NCBI GenBank assembly: GCA_025024175.1
Contig: QCXZ01000001.1
Span: 34,838,942-34,902,941 of the forward strand
DNA from: Rhyzopertha dominica
Taxonomy: Eukaryota; Arthropoda; Insecta; Coleoptera; Bostrichidae
DNA length: 64,000 nt
Reading direction: 5' to 3'
Shown: piece by piece, positions 38,106 through 49,376 of the stretch
How the letters are laid out: each line of letters opens with the position of its first letter
Position numbering within the stretch: position 1 is the stretch's first letter
Made by a program: the position numbers and the translations under genes
The notes under the pieces: model-generated
The model's database searches: none
The model's input: only the letters and a program-made list of their open reading frames with translations
What the model was told of the DNA's origin: nothing

Positions 38106-39319
38106 CAGGGTGATTCAGCAGGAAATGACAATATTTTGGGAAATGGTAGTATTCACCATTCTGACCAANAAAGCTGGTATCGACTTATACCCTAAAGCGC
38201 TCCATTTCAGAGATACTACCCTTAGAAGTTGTAATTAAACAACCAGTTTTTCTGAAATACCTAAGTAATCTAGAAATATTCAAATTCCAGAATTCATCTT
38301 ATCTATAGAAGGGTCTGATTTCAGACACATTTTTATTTTCTTACATTCAGTGAGAGGTAGAAAGCTTAAGCTTAAGCTTTTCTTCTCAATAACTTTTCAT
38401 CCCTTAGTGGTTTCACAGTTCTGACCTAATTTTTGAAATCTATCATTCTTCTTGCACAAAAAACTTATTTTTTTTTGTATGTCAATAAGATTAGCTATTT
38501 TCGAGATAAACAACTTTTTATTTGAACAGGCTTAAACAGAAATGGGATGTTCGAATCACATCAGCAAGGCTGTGACAAATGAAACAACGACATTATTGTC
38601 ACAATTAAGATTACAGTTTATAGTCAATCATGCCTGGTGTGCTTACACACACTGAATATGCCGATATGGTTTTTGCCAACGGAGTGCATCAGCTGCTTCT
38701 AGAGAATACGGAAAGCGGTTTTCGGGGCGTACCATACACAAATACCATATTGGTATATTCAGCGTGTGTAAGCAGACTAAGAATGATTGACTGTAAACCG
38801 GAATCTGAATAAATTTTACTTAATTATGATAGTAATATCCTTTGTTTCATTTGTCAAACCCTTGCTGATGTGTTTCGAGCATCCCATTTCTGTTTAAGCA
38901 TCTTCGAACAAAATGTCGTTTATCTCGACATACAAAAAGAGTAACTTTTTTTGTGCAAGAAGAATGATAGATTTCAAAATTTCAATCAGAACTGTGAAAC
39001 CACTAAGGGATGAAAAGTTATTGAGAAGAAAAGGGTAACTATCCTTAAGTTTTATCTACACCTCTCACTGAATGTAAGAAAATGAAAATGTGAATGAAAT
39101 CCGGCCCTTTTATAGCTAAGATGATTTCCGGAATGTCAAATTTAGATATTTCTAGATTACTTATAGATATTTCAGAAAAAGTGATTGTTTAATTGTAATT
39201 TCTAAGGATTGTATCTCTGAAACGGAGCGCTTTAGAGTATAAGTCGACATAAGTTTTTGTTCAGAATTGTGAATACTACCATTTACCAGAATATTGTCAC
39301 TTCCTCCTGAATCACCCTG
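38106..39319. mobile_element. Long foldback transposon with TA target sites
   Basis: The ends are CAGGGTGATTCAGCAGGAAA and its inverted partner TTCCTCCTGAATCACCCTG, flanked by TA on both sides (38104-38105 and 39320-39321). Almost the whole element is palindromic: the arms run from the ends to about 38663 and 38752, including AATCATTCTTCTTGC-like, TTCATCCCTTAGTGGTTTCA and GTGTGCTTACACACACTGAA blocks, with only about 90 bp unpaired in the centre. TA target sites suit the Tc1/mariner group. No complete transposase is present. Confidence 0.8.
38630..38812 (+). pseudogene. DUF4817-type helix-turn-helix fragment inside the foldback element
   Basis: The 60-codon frame begins MPGVLTHTEYADMVFANGV and continues FRGVPYTNT. 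The TxxEYADM start followed by a R-F-x-x-R-R-V-P-like segment is the pattern of the DUF4817 domain, a helix-turn-helix region found in many arthropod repeat-borne proteins. Usual members read EYADMxxxYGFCNGNAxAA here; this copy has lost that central part. It is probably the captured N-terminus of the parent element, now trapped in the loop and upper stem of the palindrome, and is not functional. Confidence 0.5.
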
Positions 39320-39321
39320 TA

Positions 39322-40814
39322 TGTTATATCGTTTTCTAAGTATCAATAATATAACTACCTACATTCACTTACATAGGTGAGATAACCCAAATGAACTTAA
39401 ACATTAGATATAATAATTTATGGAAAACAAGAAGTCTATAAACAATTATAAAACTGATAAAAATATACATGGTATTTCTGTTAAGTTAAGTCTTAAATCT
39501 TTTGTATTTGTGATTGCTTTAGTGGACTTATCACGGTATTAAAATAATTCCAATTACTTTGGCAACTATATAGTATATATGTATATCTTTTAATATGCAA
39601 CGTCAGTGATTTAGGTATTATTTGATTGTATAATTAATGTTGTAAAAATATCCAGTATCGGAAGTAATACTATTAATATCTAAAATATATATCGTCTAAT
39701 AGTAGGGTCTCTAAACCTAGGAAGTATTTAAGGACTTATCTGTTAAAAAAAACTGTCATGAACTTTTATGCATCAGTTTGAGCCTCATAATGGCACCTTG
39801 CCCTTCGATTTTGCAGATTTGATCGTTGTCAACAAGTTAATTTCAATTTCCAATAATGTCAAACAAGAGCTGAAATCTATGCATTTGAAACAAGCATATT
39901 TTCTGTGCAAAGTTAAAGCGACAATTTGTTTTGCACTGGGTGAGACAGGCCTGTTACTCAGATCCTTAGGATATTATCAAGTGTAAGTTTCAAATGTATT
40001 CAGTATAAAATGTGTAATGCAAAATATAGGGAATTGTAATTGCTTTTGACTATGACATTAAATGTTCCAATAAATAACTGTACTTGAACATTGAAAATAC
40101 TTTATATTTAAAATTTAGGCTACAGCTTTGCAATACTCTTTCGATTTATGGCAGATTTTAATTAATGGTGGCAGGAACTAAACATTAATGTTGATTTTAA
40201 AATTAATGGGAGATTAAAAAAAATTGCAGTAAAATTGGAAGAAAGCACTCATCAAAAGTGCAATAAAAGGTATACTTATGTGACAAAATATTCTTTCTTG
40301 TTGAATAAATTATGGATAGCAAAAAACTAAAGTAAAGCCTTTAAAGGTATAGTTGTATTAAAAATTCATGCACATCCTGTCTTTATAATAAAGAACTGGA
40401 TCAGAGGCTGTATTACAAGCATTTATGGAGTGACTACCTACTAAGAGTTACTCTGCTAATGCACCTACAAAAGCACAATCTGAAGCTGTTGAGTTAAATG
40501 TGGGTTATTTGGACATTCTGTAACACAGTTAGGTGCAAGATTATTCTGAATTCAGATGTACATTGGCAATACTTAATACTTACTTTAAGCTAGTCAATAT
40601 AATATATTTTCTAAAGAAAGCATTATAATTCAGATTTGCTGTGAATTATCAGGTATATTTTTCATTGATTTTTATCTGTTTATAAAATCCGAAATATCAA
40701 ATCTGAAATGATGAGCGTATAACGCTGTTTGCAGAACTTTAAAGTTTCGTCATCAATTATTGTGTGCGACGTCACGCCATATGAAGTTTAACTGTTTAAC
40801 CCTAAAACTGACAC
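39322..40814. other. Intergenic; one unexplained open frame
   Basis: AT-rich, except that 39768-39986 (+) is open for 72 codons with more balanced composition and ends at a donor-like GTGTAAGT. Its product (ALGETGLLLRSLGYYQV at the end) resembles nothing I can name. Confidence 0.35.
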
Positions 40815-40817
40815 TTA

Positions 40818-40873
40818 AGGGCCCTACACACTGCGGTTTTTTCACACAGTTTTACTCGAACGGGCAAAACTGT
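40818..40873 (+). repeat. Harbinger left terminal inverted repeat
   Basis: Starts AGGGCCCTACACACTGCGG and runs to CGGGCAAAACTGT. It pairs with 43656-43711; the differences are at the second base and at CACACAG versus CGCACAG. Confidence 0.95.
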
Positions 40874-41121
40874 GCAAGTAAGAAGGTTGCAAAACTGAAG
40901 TGTGTAGCCGAAAACCGTCCTTCTTGCTGGCGAACAAAACGGCTGAAAATAATCCGACGATTCCTGATATTTACCCGTCCGTTTGGCGCGTGTCTGTACA
41001 AGTCTGTAGTATGTACACGAAAACCGTACGGATTTTTCAGTGGTGCAGTGGCAATAACTTGAATAGCACTTTATTATTAAATATATCCAGTAATATTTAA
41101 TAACAATCAAGCAATTTAAAC

Positions 41122-41517
41122 ATGACAGACCTTAGGCATATGAATAGGCAGTTTATACTGGAATTTATAGAGCTCTATAGGAGTCATACCTGTTTATGGA
41201 AAATCAAATCTCGAGAATATAGTGACCTAATTAAAAAGGATAAAGCATATGAACACTTAATAGAGAAATTAAAAGAGGTTGATGCTGATGCAACGAAGGA
41301 GACTGTTAAAAAAAAGATAGATTCTTTACGGAGTTGTTATAGGAAAGCACTTAAAAAAGTAAAGGCGTCAAAGAGAACAGGTACCGGAAGTGATGATGTA
41401 TATATACCCCGGTTATGGTACTACGAAGAACTGTCATTTCTTGATGACCAAGAGGACACTCGAATGAGTGTGTCAAATTTAGACACTGAAGTCGATAGTG
41501 ATCAAGAAACACAAGAG
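41122..41517 (+). CDS. Harbinger MADF-domain protein, exon 1
   Basis: ATG at 41122 opens 132 codons. Residues about 9-100 form a MADF (Myb/SANT-like) DNA-binding domain: FILEFIELYRSHTCLWKIKS, then DLIKKDKAYEHLIEKL, then VKKKIDSLRSCYRKALKKV and PRLWYYEELSFL, all standard MADF landmarks. In PIF/Harbinger elements this second protein binds the transposon ends and helps bring the transposase into the nucleus. The exon ends in phase 0 at GAG before GTGAGTAG. No stops or frameshifts are visible. Confidence 0.9.
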
Positions 41518-41597
41518 GTGAGTAGATATTATTAAAAACAACAAATNATTAGGTTGCATTATTTAATTGCAATATTCATACATGAACCATTATAAAA

Positions 41598-42404
41598 TTA
41601 TACAAAGTTTTGTTGCCAAGGAACAGCACCTTCATGAATAAAATAATTTGTGAATAGATCCCGCCCTTTGTTTGCATCTAAAGATGCATGCCTGCTAGGT
41701 CCACGTTGAAGATCAAGCAAAGTATGGGGTTCTGATCTCAAACCAAGTTCTACGTCACCGGTATCTGGATTTTCAACATCAAAGCATGTGACTGGCGTGT
41801 AATAATCTTGACGATTTTTTCGTAGAAAATTATGTAGAACGCAACATGCCATCACTACTTTCTCGATATTTTCCAATTTCATGTGTATTGCCGTGTGAAA
41901 TATTCGGAACCTGGCAGTCAAAATACCAAATACATTTTCTATTATACGTCGGCATCTTGAAAGCCTATAATTAAATATTCTCTTACTATTATCAAGTTGC
42001 TTTCGATTAAAAGGTTTTAAAAAATCGTTTCTTAAAGCAAAAGCTTCATCGCCGACGAAAACATATGGTAGCAGTTTTTCTGTATTTCTTGCTTTTGAAG
42101 GTGTTGGTAACCGTAGAGTTTTATTCTTAAGTTTCGCGTAGAACAAAGTTTCGTCTATTACCCCGCCGTCAGAAACTCGACCGTTGGTTCCGAAGTTGCA
42201 TAAAATGAATTAATAATTTGCGTTGCAAATAGCCAGAAGAACAAGACTGTGGTAACCTTTATAGTTATAATAATAGGAGCCACTATTTGGTGGTGGAATA
42301 ATTTGCACGTGTTTACCATCAACTGCTCCAACACAATGCGGATAGTTCCATTTCTCCTCAAAATCTCTGGCAATACGTTTCCATTCTTCTTCTGTTTTAG
42401 GGAA
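41598..42404 (-). pseudogene. Harbinger (HARBI1-like) transposase, exon 2, one nonsense codon
   Basis: Follows the minus-strand acceptor TTGTTGCAG and reads in phase 0 from [19 protein letters not shown]. The DDE triad is visible: Asp in GAVDGKH (42318-42320), Asp in NGRVSDGGV (42168-42170) and Glu in RRIIENVFGIL (41937-41939). The block VGDEAFAL and the C-terminal VMACCVLHNFLR are also family hallmarks. A TAA at 42210-42212, between NANY and FILCNFG, interrupts an otherwise open frame of 268 codons up to the natural stop at 41598-41600. The frame is the same on both sides, so this is a point change and not an indel. The copy cannot make a complete enzyme. Confidence 0.9.
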
Positions 42405-42482
42405 CTGCAACAATTATAAATCATTTAAATGTATCATTTGCTTAAATGTATACATATAAAGGTAGTTATTATTATTTTTTAG

Positions 42483-43058
42483 AACGAGAGCAATCACGAG
42501 GAAAATTCTATACAGTCTCCTTCAAATGCATCACTTGATGAAAGTACTTGGCAGTCTCGACCAATTTCATGTGCTTCAACTTCGCAATCAAGAATCTCAG
42601 GATCTTCAGATACAATTACTCCAAAATCAAGACCAAAAAGAACTAAAATTTCTGCTGATGATATTCTAAAAAAGGTGGACCGGAAACTAGATGAAGAAAA
42701 TGAGGATGAGTTTGACGTGATTGGAAAAAATATTGCGTATAAGCTGAGAAAGTTATCAAAAGAAACAGCTGTAGTCACAGAAAAGCTACTTATGGATGTA
42801 TTATTCGAAGCACATGTAGGTAATATTAACAGACAATCGAAAGTCACTATTTCTCAAGGAACCGCTGAGCCATCTGTGGTACATCCTACTATGCCTTCTT
42901 ATACCAATTTACAACCCTGGCATACATCATCAGCACTTCCTCCTGTGCTTACTTATGCCCCATCACAACCCATGCATGCATCATCAGAATTAGAATTAAA
43001 TCATGACGACAGTGTAACTACGAGAACATTTTTTTCTCAATTTCAGCCCACTAGTTAA
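42483..43058 (+). CDS. Harbinger MADF-domain protein, exon 2
   Basis: Follows the acceptor TTATTATTTTTTAG and continues in phase 0 (NESNHEENSIQSPSNAS) to TAA at 43056-43058. The joined protein is 323 aa. After a Ser/Thr-rich linker with a basic stretch (KSRPKRTK) comes a charged helical segment (DEFDVIGKNIAYKLRKLSKE, then EKLLMDVLFEAHVG) in the place where MADF proteins often carry a BESS-type protein-interaction motif. The tail is Pro/Ser-rich. The intron contains the antisense transposase exon 2. Confidence 0.85.
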   Translation, partial: NESNHEENSIQSPSNASLDESTWQSRPISCASTSQSRISGSSDTITPKSRPKRTKISADDILKKVDRKLDEENEDEFDVIGKNIAYKLRKLSKETAVVTEKLLMDVLFEAHVGNINRQSKVTISQGTAEPSVVHPTMPSYTNLQPWHTSSALPPVLTYAPSQPMHASSELELNHDDSVTTRTFFSQFQPTS

Positions 43059-43148
43059 TAACATGTAATGTAATAAGTTTGGAAATAAAATTTGTGTCTA
43101 CGTCAAAATGTTAATTTTTAATCTAACCTAAAAATTACAAAAACTTAC

Positions 43149-43550
43149 CTTCATATAATCCTTCTTCAGCACTGAATAAATTGCACTACACGTTTCTGGT
43201 ATAATCTGTCCCAATGCTTGGGGTGAAATAATAACCGAAAATTTTAAATCTTGGTAGCTTCTGCCGGTTGCAACAAATCGTAAAGTTGCTGTGAGGCGTT
43301 CATGAGGTGAGATAGCATTTCTTAATTGCGTATCTTGTTTTGTAATTAACGGGCTTACTAACTTCAACAGAGTACAGTATGTTTCGTAATCCATTCGTAA
43401 ATAATTGAACCAATCCCCAGGCTCCAATTTTAATTCATCTAATAAATTAATGTGAGAAAATTGGCTTCTTTTCAAAAGCCATTCCTTCACCCACTTGCTA
43501 CGTTTTTTTTCTAATTTTGTTATTGACAGCTATTGCCGCCGCCACTGCAT
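43149..43550 (-). pseudogene. Harbinger transposase, exon 1, early nonsense codon
   Basis: On the minus strand the likely original ATG is at 43548-43550 (MQWRRRQ), followed by TAG at 43530-43532. The frame then stays open (LEKKRSKWVKEWLLKRSQF and onwards) to the donor GTAAGT after AAG at 43149-43151. The segment holds the N-terminal helical region of HARBI1-like transposases (DWFNYLRMDYETYCTLLKLV, then LTATLRFVATGRSYQDLKF). If translation began at GTG 43490 instead, 114 codons would be open, but GTG is not a normal start in animals. Together with the stop in exon 2 this marks the transposase as inactive. Confidence 0.85.
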
Positions 43551-43655
43551 ATAAATTTGAATTTTTCATCTCACTTCTTTATACGTTCACTGCTCGGGTA
43601 AGACTGTTTATAAAATTGTAGTGTGTATAGCGCCGACGTTAAACGTGCAAAACCG

Positions 43656-43711
43656 ACAGTTTTGCCCGTTCGAGTAAAACTGTGCGAAAAAACCGCAGTG
43701 TGTAGGGCCTT
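43656..43711 (-). repeat. Harbinger right terminal inverted repeat
   Basis: Reverse complement starts AAGGCCCTACACACTGCGG and ends CGGGCAAAACTGT, matching the left repeat at 54 of 56 positions by eye. TTA follows at 43712-43714. Confidence 0.95.
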
Positions 43712-43714
43712 TTA

Positions 43715-46032
43715 CAAATTGATATATCATAATCAACGCGTAATACCACGTAATACCTACTCGTAATACGTTATAGTACAGTTATAGGTAAGCAATTCTG
43801 TTGTGTCATCTTGTATATAAGTACATCATAAAGATTTTAACGCACAGGCAGCACGGTAGGCAGTGAGAAACGAATTGTCCATTGTCATTTGTCAGCATGT
43901 TTCCTGCGGATAATACACACGTTCCCGTTTCTCTCTCTCTCTAATAGTAGCGGTCATGATGTAGATGCTGCGCTAACTTATGTCGTCAACTAATGTCATC
44001 AATGACATTTCTTCAGTGGCGTTGCATTATTTGTAGTGATTGCCTCGTGGTTTGTTTTGTGGTCTTGCAAACATTTAAACATTTTATCTAACCTTTAATG
44101 AGTGCAGTTTATAATAAATAGAAGAACTGGTGTAAGTTAGCGTTCTCGCCCATCAAGTGAAAGTTGGTTTTTATAGATGAAACTTAGATATTTCAAAGGG
44201 GTGAAGCATGTAACTGCTGCATGGAATAAGGCACGGATCCGTGAGTGGTGGGAGATGCGTGGCATCCTCAGGCTGTTCACAAATTCTTCACTTCCTCTTA
44301 ATACAGCCAAATCCATGTTGATAACCTCATGTCCTTTGATACGCTCCAATTATCTCCTGGACCGCTATGAATGTTAAAAAATTTAGCATTGTTCTTAATA
44401 AATAAAGTTGAAAGTAATATTTCTTCACATTTGGGAATCTATGGAATGTAATTTTTTTCTTCGCACTCCTTTCATCTATAACCAGAAACCATACAAACAG
44501 CAGGACCTGCCCTGCCAGCCTGCCACACATCTCGTCAGTCGCTGTCTCGCTGTTCACTCTGTCACACTTGCGAATTACTGCGCAGACTCGCTGCTATACA
44601 AACGAGCAATATGTCGACTTAATGGTCGTCACAAAATTTTCTCGCGCATGCCATTAGATTTAGTATTTTGTCGTCTGGATAAAAGATACGATATCTGTGA
44701 TCAACATGTATGAACTAAACGTATTTGACAACATTGTATACTGATGCCAACTTAAGTTAGTTCTGTTATTCTCTCTGCGTTGTGGTCACAGGCATCTTAT
44801 TCTTATGATGGTAATGGAAATGCGTCACTGATGGCGCAACTTTAAAGTTCTGTGAATAATGGTACCTATATGTATTTTTACCAAAAATAATTGTGTGCCA
44901 TCATCGATAACTTTTTTTAATACCGACATAATCGGGTAGTAAGATTTATTCAAAATCGGTAGGTACTCATACTAATCATTAACAATGTGCCACTGATCAT
45001 GTAAGCATCGTCAGTAAAACATCGGTACCGACTAACATCCGGTAGCGGTACACGACGCTATTACTGTTATCTGCAACTAATACTGGCACCACTGATTCTG
45101 CAAAAACGTTTACAAATTGCGGAATACCTATGGGTAACTAGTGTAAATTACAAATAAAACTTGTTGGAGAATTGACATAAGTGATAGTCACGTGACAGTT
45201 CAGTTTGCTGCACCAACACTGCGACGTACGTTCACGACAACAAACATACATATTATAAGTCGCTTACTGGACCATTTTTTGTTAACGCCTGCTACTTTAT
45301 TGTGGATACAACTTGAAGTTTGTCCACTTTATTGTGGATACAGACCACATAAAATAAAAAAATATTCATGACGTCATAATTGAACAAAAATTTCATGTAA
45401 AATGTTCGTTACTGAGGGACTGTGCAACTTTAAAACATGTACAAAAAAACATGCAAAATACATTCGGAGATGCAATCAAAATAGTTGCCCATTTTGTATC
45501 ATTAATATTCAGCAAAGAGGAAAGCGATTAATAATGATCAAGCCCTACGATGACAGGTATACAGCTTATAACATCAAACGAAATTCTGTTTTAATAAAGT
45601 AATTATTACGTTGTACCGCTAAATTAAAATAAAGTGTCCGCATCCTTTTATAGAAAAACCTACTCTGTGCATAACATTCAACAAAATATTTTTAAAGCTA
45701 CCTACAGTTTAAATTCGTCTGTAAACAGGTATTTTAATATCAACAAATTGTCGGGCGCTTAAAAATACATATAATAATATTTTTAGCGCGCATAGGTACT
45801 AACGTCGTAATCCTTGACATCATTCAAAGTCAGGCCGACTCATCCTTTTCGTAAATTAGTTGTAATTCAGTTAGGCACGCTAGTAGGTGCGCAGCGTCGC
45901 GATGCCCGAATATTGATTGCACAGCGCGAGCGCCATTCTAAAATGAATAGAAATCGCTTCGGACCAAATAATCGTTGAAAATGCACCAAAGCATGAAATG
46001 CTAGCACATTATCTAATTGTGGTGTCGTCAAA
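43715..46032. other. Intergenic; upstream flank of the NACHO gene
   Basis: Contains a short (CT)n run near 43930-43942. A segment at 44574-44635 (ATTACTGCGCAGACTCGCTG and onward) is repeated at 54779-54840, so both are parts of a dispersed repeat. Frames at 44137-44377 and 45402-45602 match nothing I recognise. The promoter of the NACHO gene should lie near the 3' end of this stretch, but no clear motif is visible. Confidence 0.4.
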
Positions 46033-46143
46033 ATGGGATCAATAGTGTTAAAATCGTTATCAATTTTGCTCGGTTTGTTTTTTATATTTGTTGGATTCAT
46101 CAAATTGTCTAGTGTTGTTTCAAAGGACTTGCATAAAGATTTG
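46033..46143 (+). CDS. Tmem35a: NACHO/TMEM35 acetylcholine receptor chaperone, exon 1
   Basis: ATG at 46033 (GTCAAAATGG context) begins 37 codons: MGSIVLKSLSILLGLFFIF, then VGFIKLSSVVSKDLHKDL. This is the first membrane helix and the conserved (I)KL..xxSKDxH segment of TMEM35 proteins, which are ER-resident chaperones promoting assembly of nicotinic acetylcholine receptors. The exon ends in phase 0 at TTG before the strong donor GTACGTAAG. The exon 2 start gives a seamless family match (SKDLHKDL-RKEYVKYAKVFPL). A 10.2 kb intron follows. The opposite-strand frame at 45867-46190 is a shadow. Confidence 0.9.
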
Positions 46144-47864
46144 GTACGTAAGTATGCATGAAATTTCGCGTGCCTGTTACACAATATCACTGTATTTTAG
46201 ATTTTGGCGAGTTGCCTGGCTAGGGCATTTCGATTATTTTTCGAGACATGAAAATGTGTGTCATGTTTTAATTTATTGATCTAAATATAAGTATACGACA
46301 TATTTGCACATTACATTGCCTGCAGATTCATTTAATGAGTTAAATAACATATCAGAAAAAATTACTTAAGTAATTTAAAATTTGGTACATGCTGGAGGAA
46401 ACCAACCTTGTTATCAAAATGTGGAAAATAGCAGTTACGCGTTTAGCATCCTTTCAGTGATATCTACTTTATATTTTAAATTTTATGCTTATCAGGCTCA
46501 AAGGAACAAAGAATTCAAATAATAACACATGGACGTACATGATACATAAATAATGTGTCAAAACTTACAGTTATTAAGCTGGGAATATTTCAGGAAATTG
46601 AGATTGTATTCATTTGAAAATTGCTAAGGATATCTGACTTACAGGGACAGCTTGTACCAAAATATTTTTATACTTATATCATTTCTAGTTTTGCCGGAAG
46701 TTGGCGTTTTAATTGTTCTATAACCATTTTGTATAAAAATATTTTTTCGATTTCTAAATTGGTTCCAAAGATGTTTTGATTTTTGTGGAAAATATATTCA
46801 CATACATTAATTTAAGGTGCCAACAACTTCACAGTTAACGAGCTTTTAACAATTATACCAAAGATAGTATTCATTGTGGATTAATCCATCCAGACATTTC
46901 AAGAAGTCGTTTCTTGGCAACTTAGCTGCCGAAATTCCTATTTAGGCTTTCAAAACCATTGTTTTGCATAAGAAATAAAAAAGTGATATAAATACGAAAA
47001 CATTTTCGTTTCACTTGCTCCTAGAATTGAGGTATCCTTACAGATTTTAAAACGAATACCATTTCAATTCCCTGAAATAAACCTAACGTTAGCTTAAGTT
47101 CAGATAAATTGGGTTCTTTCAAATATACGCACCAAATATATAAGGAGATTAAAGGAAGAATTTGTAAATAGTGCTTACAAATTTGCTGTTACCCTTAGAA
47201 TAAATCATTCTTACTATCAAACATTTCACATTTTTGTATGAATTTGTCATAGGAGGGTTCTTTTACTTCAGTGAGAAGTGCCTATGTATATAGGTTATAC
47301 GTTGTTACGTCGGTAATACTTCTTCATCTAAGCAAGTTTATCTTGTTGTAAATTTACCCTTATTAACACCATGCCAAAGTTAATGATTAAAACAAATAAG
47401 ATTGTTTTGAGCTACGTTCTTTAAGAGTATGCGTGTAACATCCATTTTGATAATTGATAACTTATTGGGGTAGAATAAGTTACACCTTACGTTTTAAGCC
47501 GCATACTTTTTTAGTAACACATTTATATTTTTTTTTAATGTACTTTTTTCTTTTTCTAAAAAATATTTTTTGGTGTAGATAAACAACCAAGATAAAATCT
47601 AAGATATTCATTGTCGATTACTAAAATAAGTAGATTGTCCTGCTATTTTTAAGGTGTAAAAAAATGCTATTATTAGGACGGAGTCGCCCTTTGCGTCTTA
47701 TTGAGACCTCTTGCAAGCACAAATACGAGTACCTATATATGGAGTGGGCTTTGTAGTAAAACAAGTTATAAATAAATCAAATATTTAATTCTCAATACAT
47801 AAGAAAAACATTCTTTTCTAAATACTACGTAATAATATTTTGATTCCTTATTCTTCCATAAGGT

Positions 47865-49376
47865 ACAGAGTTTCTATAAATGATTAATGCAACGCGGCCG
47901 TCGTTAATTACTGAATTCTCTGTGCCGCCTTTTTGTAACTACTGTCAATTGCAGATCAATGTCACACCACAGCTCCGAAATGTGAGCGTTTTGCACCCTT
48001 AAAGTTAATTATCTCACACAGTGGCGGCTGGTGACAAATTCTATTGGGTCGGCAGTAAAAACTTTGGTCCACTCTAGTTAGTCAATATTATTTATTTATA
48101 AATTAGTAAATAATTTTGTATATACTCGTAGTTGTTGTTTATTACTTGCTACTTCTGTAAATTTTCATATCGCCGCAAGTTAAAAAGATAGTTCATTTGG
48201 TAACAAATAGCCTAATCTGGCAACTAGCTACATAATTTCAACGTTAAGCGTGCACCTGTACTGCACCGGAGAGGAGAAGTCGATATATGTCGACCCAATC
48301 CGAAGATGTATTCGGAAGTCCGGCAGACAGCATTAAGCGATTATATGGGTATTGGCGCTTACTTATTTTGTTATTTTCTTTTTGTGTGAAATTCTTCAAT
48401 GATTTCAGATTGACTAAATTTATAACATGTATTTAATTAATTCTGTTAAATGTTTGAAGGTATCTGCTTAAAATTGTTTATTTAAGAGGATAGCTCTTAC
48501 AACAGTCTTGGGAAAATGAAAAATTTCGTAGAAAATTCGGGTAGTTTTTCGTGATTTCAGTATTGAACTATATATATAATTGTTGTTCAATGTACATGTC
48601 AAAATTAATTTTCGGATTCCGACGATTATGAATGTCGGGCCTCCTTTAATAACTTCAATAAAAACATATATACGTAAAATTAAACTATAATTATAAAAAA
48701 ACTGTAAGCATGTAAAGGGTGTCAATCAGATAATTTGTAATACTCAGTAGAAAACAGAACTATAATTGGTTGATTAAAACGAAATTGAAATAATTGAAAT
48801 AAATGATGAAGTCCGTTTGACGTTTTATGCTGTCTGCCGGCCCCAGGCATTGCAGTCTCGATTTTCGCCTCAGGATTCAATATGCGCCCAGGGTTGCGTC
48901 TTTGTTCAGCTCATAGGAAAACGATGCTATTGCTTCCTTATACGATGCGGTCTGCCGACCCAGCGCTTGGATCACGGGCTTGGATGACACATACACAGCC
49001 CAGTCACGGTTGCCGAGTAGCGTAAATTTTTCGGGATAACCCGTAAAAATGTGATTTTGGCTAATTATTAATTTGATGGTAATGTAAAAAAATACGCTCC
49101 AACTGTTTCAAGATATCTGAACATAATAAAACAAAATTTACATAAAAATACGAAAAAAAATAATTTCTTCGATCAAAATTCTGGGACCCTGCCGAACCGG
49201 ACGAGCCGCCACTGATCTCACAAAACACTACGGAATATGTTGAATACACACTCACAGGCGTTTTCTCAAATTAAAATATATCAAATAATTCTAAAATCGA
49301 CAGATGACAAGTATAGCTCACTTTCCTGAGAGGCGGCAAATTTATTTGACACATGAATCATTTACAGAAACCCTAT
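47865..49376. mobile_element. MITE, family with ACAGGGTTTCTATAAA ends, copy 3, split by a hAT insertion
   Basis: The left part (47865-48018) and right part (49215-49376) together make one copy of the family at 4641-5012. Left end ACAGAGTTTCTATAAATGAT, right end ATCATTTACAGAAACCCTAT. Removing the nested element and one target duplication restores the expected ATCTCACAAAACACTAC join. Confidence 0.85.
48019..49214. mobile_element. Non-autonomous hAT element, 1196 bp, nested in a MITE
   Basis: Terminal inverted repeats CAGTGGCGGCT... and ...AGCCGCCACTG, flanked by a perfect 8-bp duplication ATCTCACA (48011-48018 and 49215-49222). An 8-bp duplication and CA-G ends fit the hAT superfamily. There is no transposase coding sequence. 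Inside are GC-richer patches with repeated GTCTGCCGGCC/GTCTGCCGACC motifs (around 48830-48980). Confidence 0.85.

Larger units (their letters stand above)
40818..43711. mobile_element. PIF/Harbinger DNA transposon, full length, 2894 bp
   Basis: Perfectly delimited: 56-bp terminal inverted repeats with about two mismatches, and TTA target-site duplications on both sides (40815-40817 and 43712-43714), as expected for PIF/Harbinger. It carries the two genes typical of the superfamily: a MADF-domain protein on the + strand (intact) and a DDE transposase on the - strand (two in-frame stops). The two genes are interlocked, each with one exon in the other's intron. The element lies between the two host genes. 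The inverted ends are well kept, so it could still be mobilised in trans. Confidence 0.95.

Noticed and set aside
40760..41110. Open frames of 100-102 codons on both strands
   Set aside because: They run through the Harbinger terminal repeat and its subterminal sequence and overlap each other; no protein similarity.
42494..42847. 117-codon minus frame in the Harbinger element
   Set aside because: Antisense shadow of MADF exon 2.
45867..46190. 107-codon minus frame
   Set aside because: Antisense shadow of NACHO exon 1, which has clear family similarity on the + strand.
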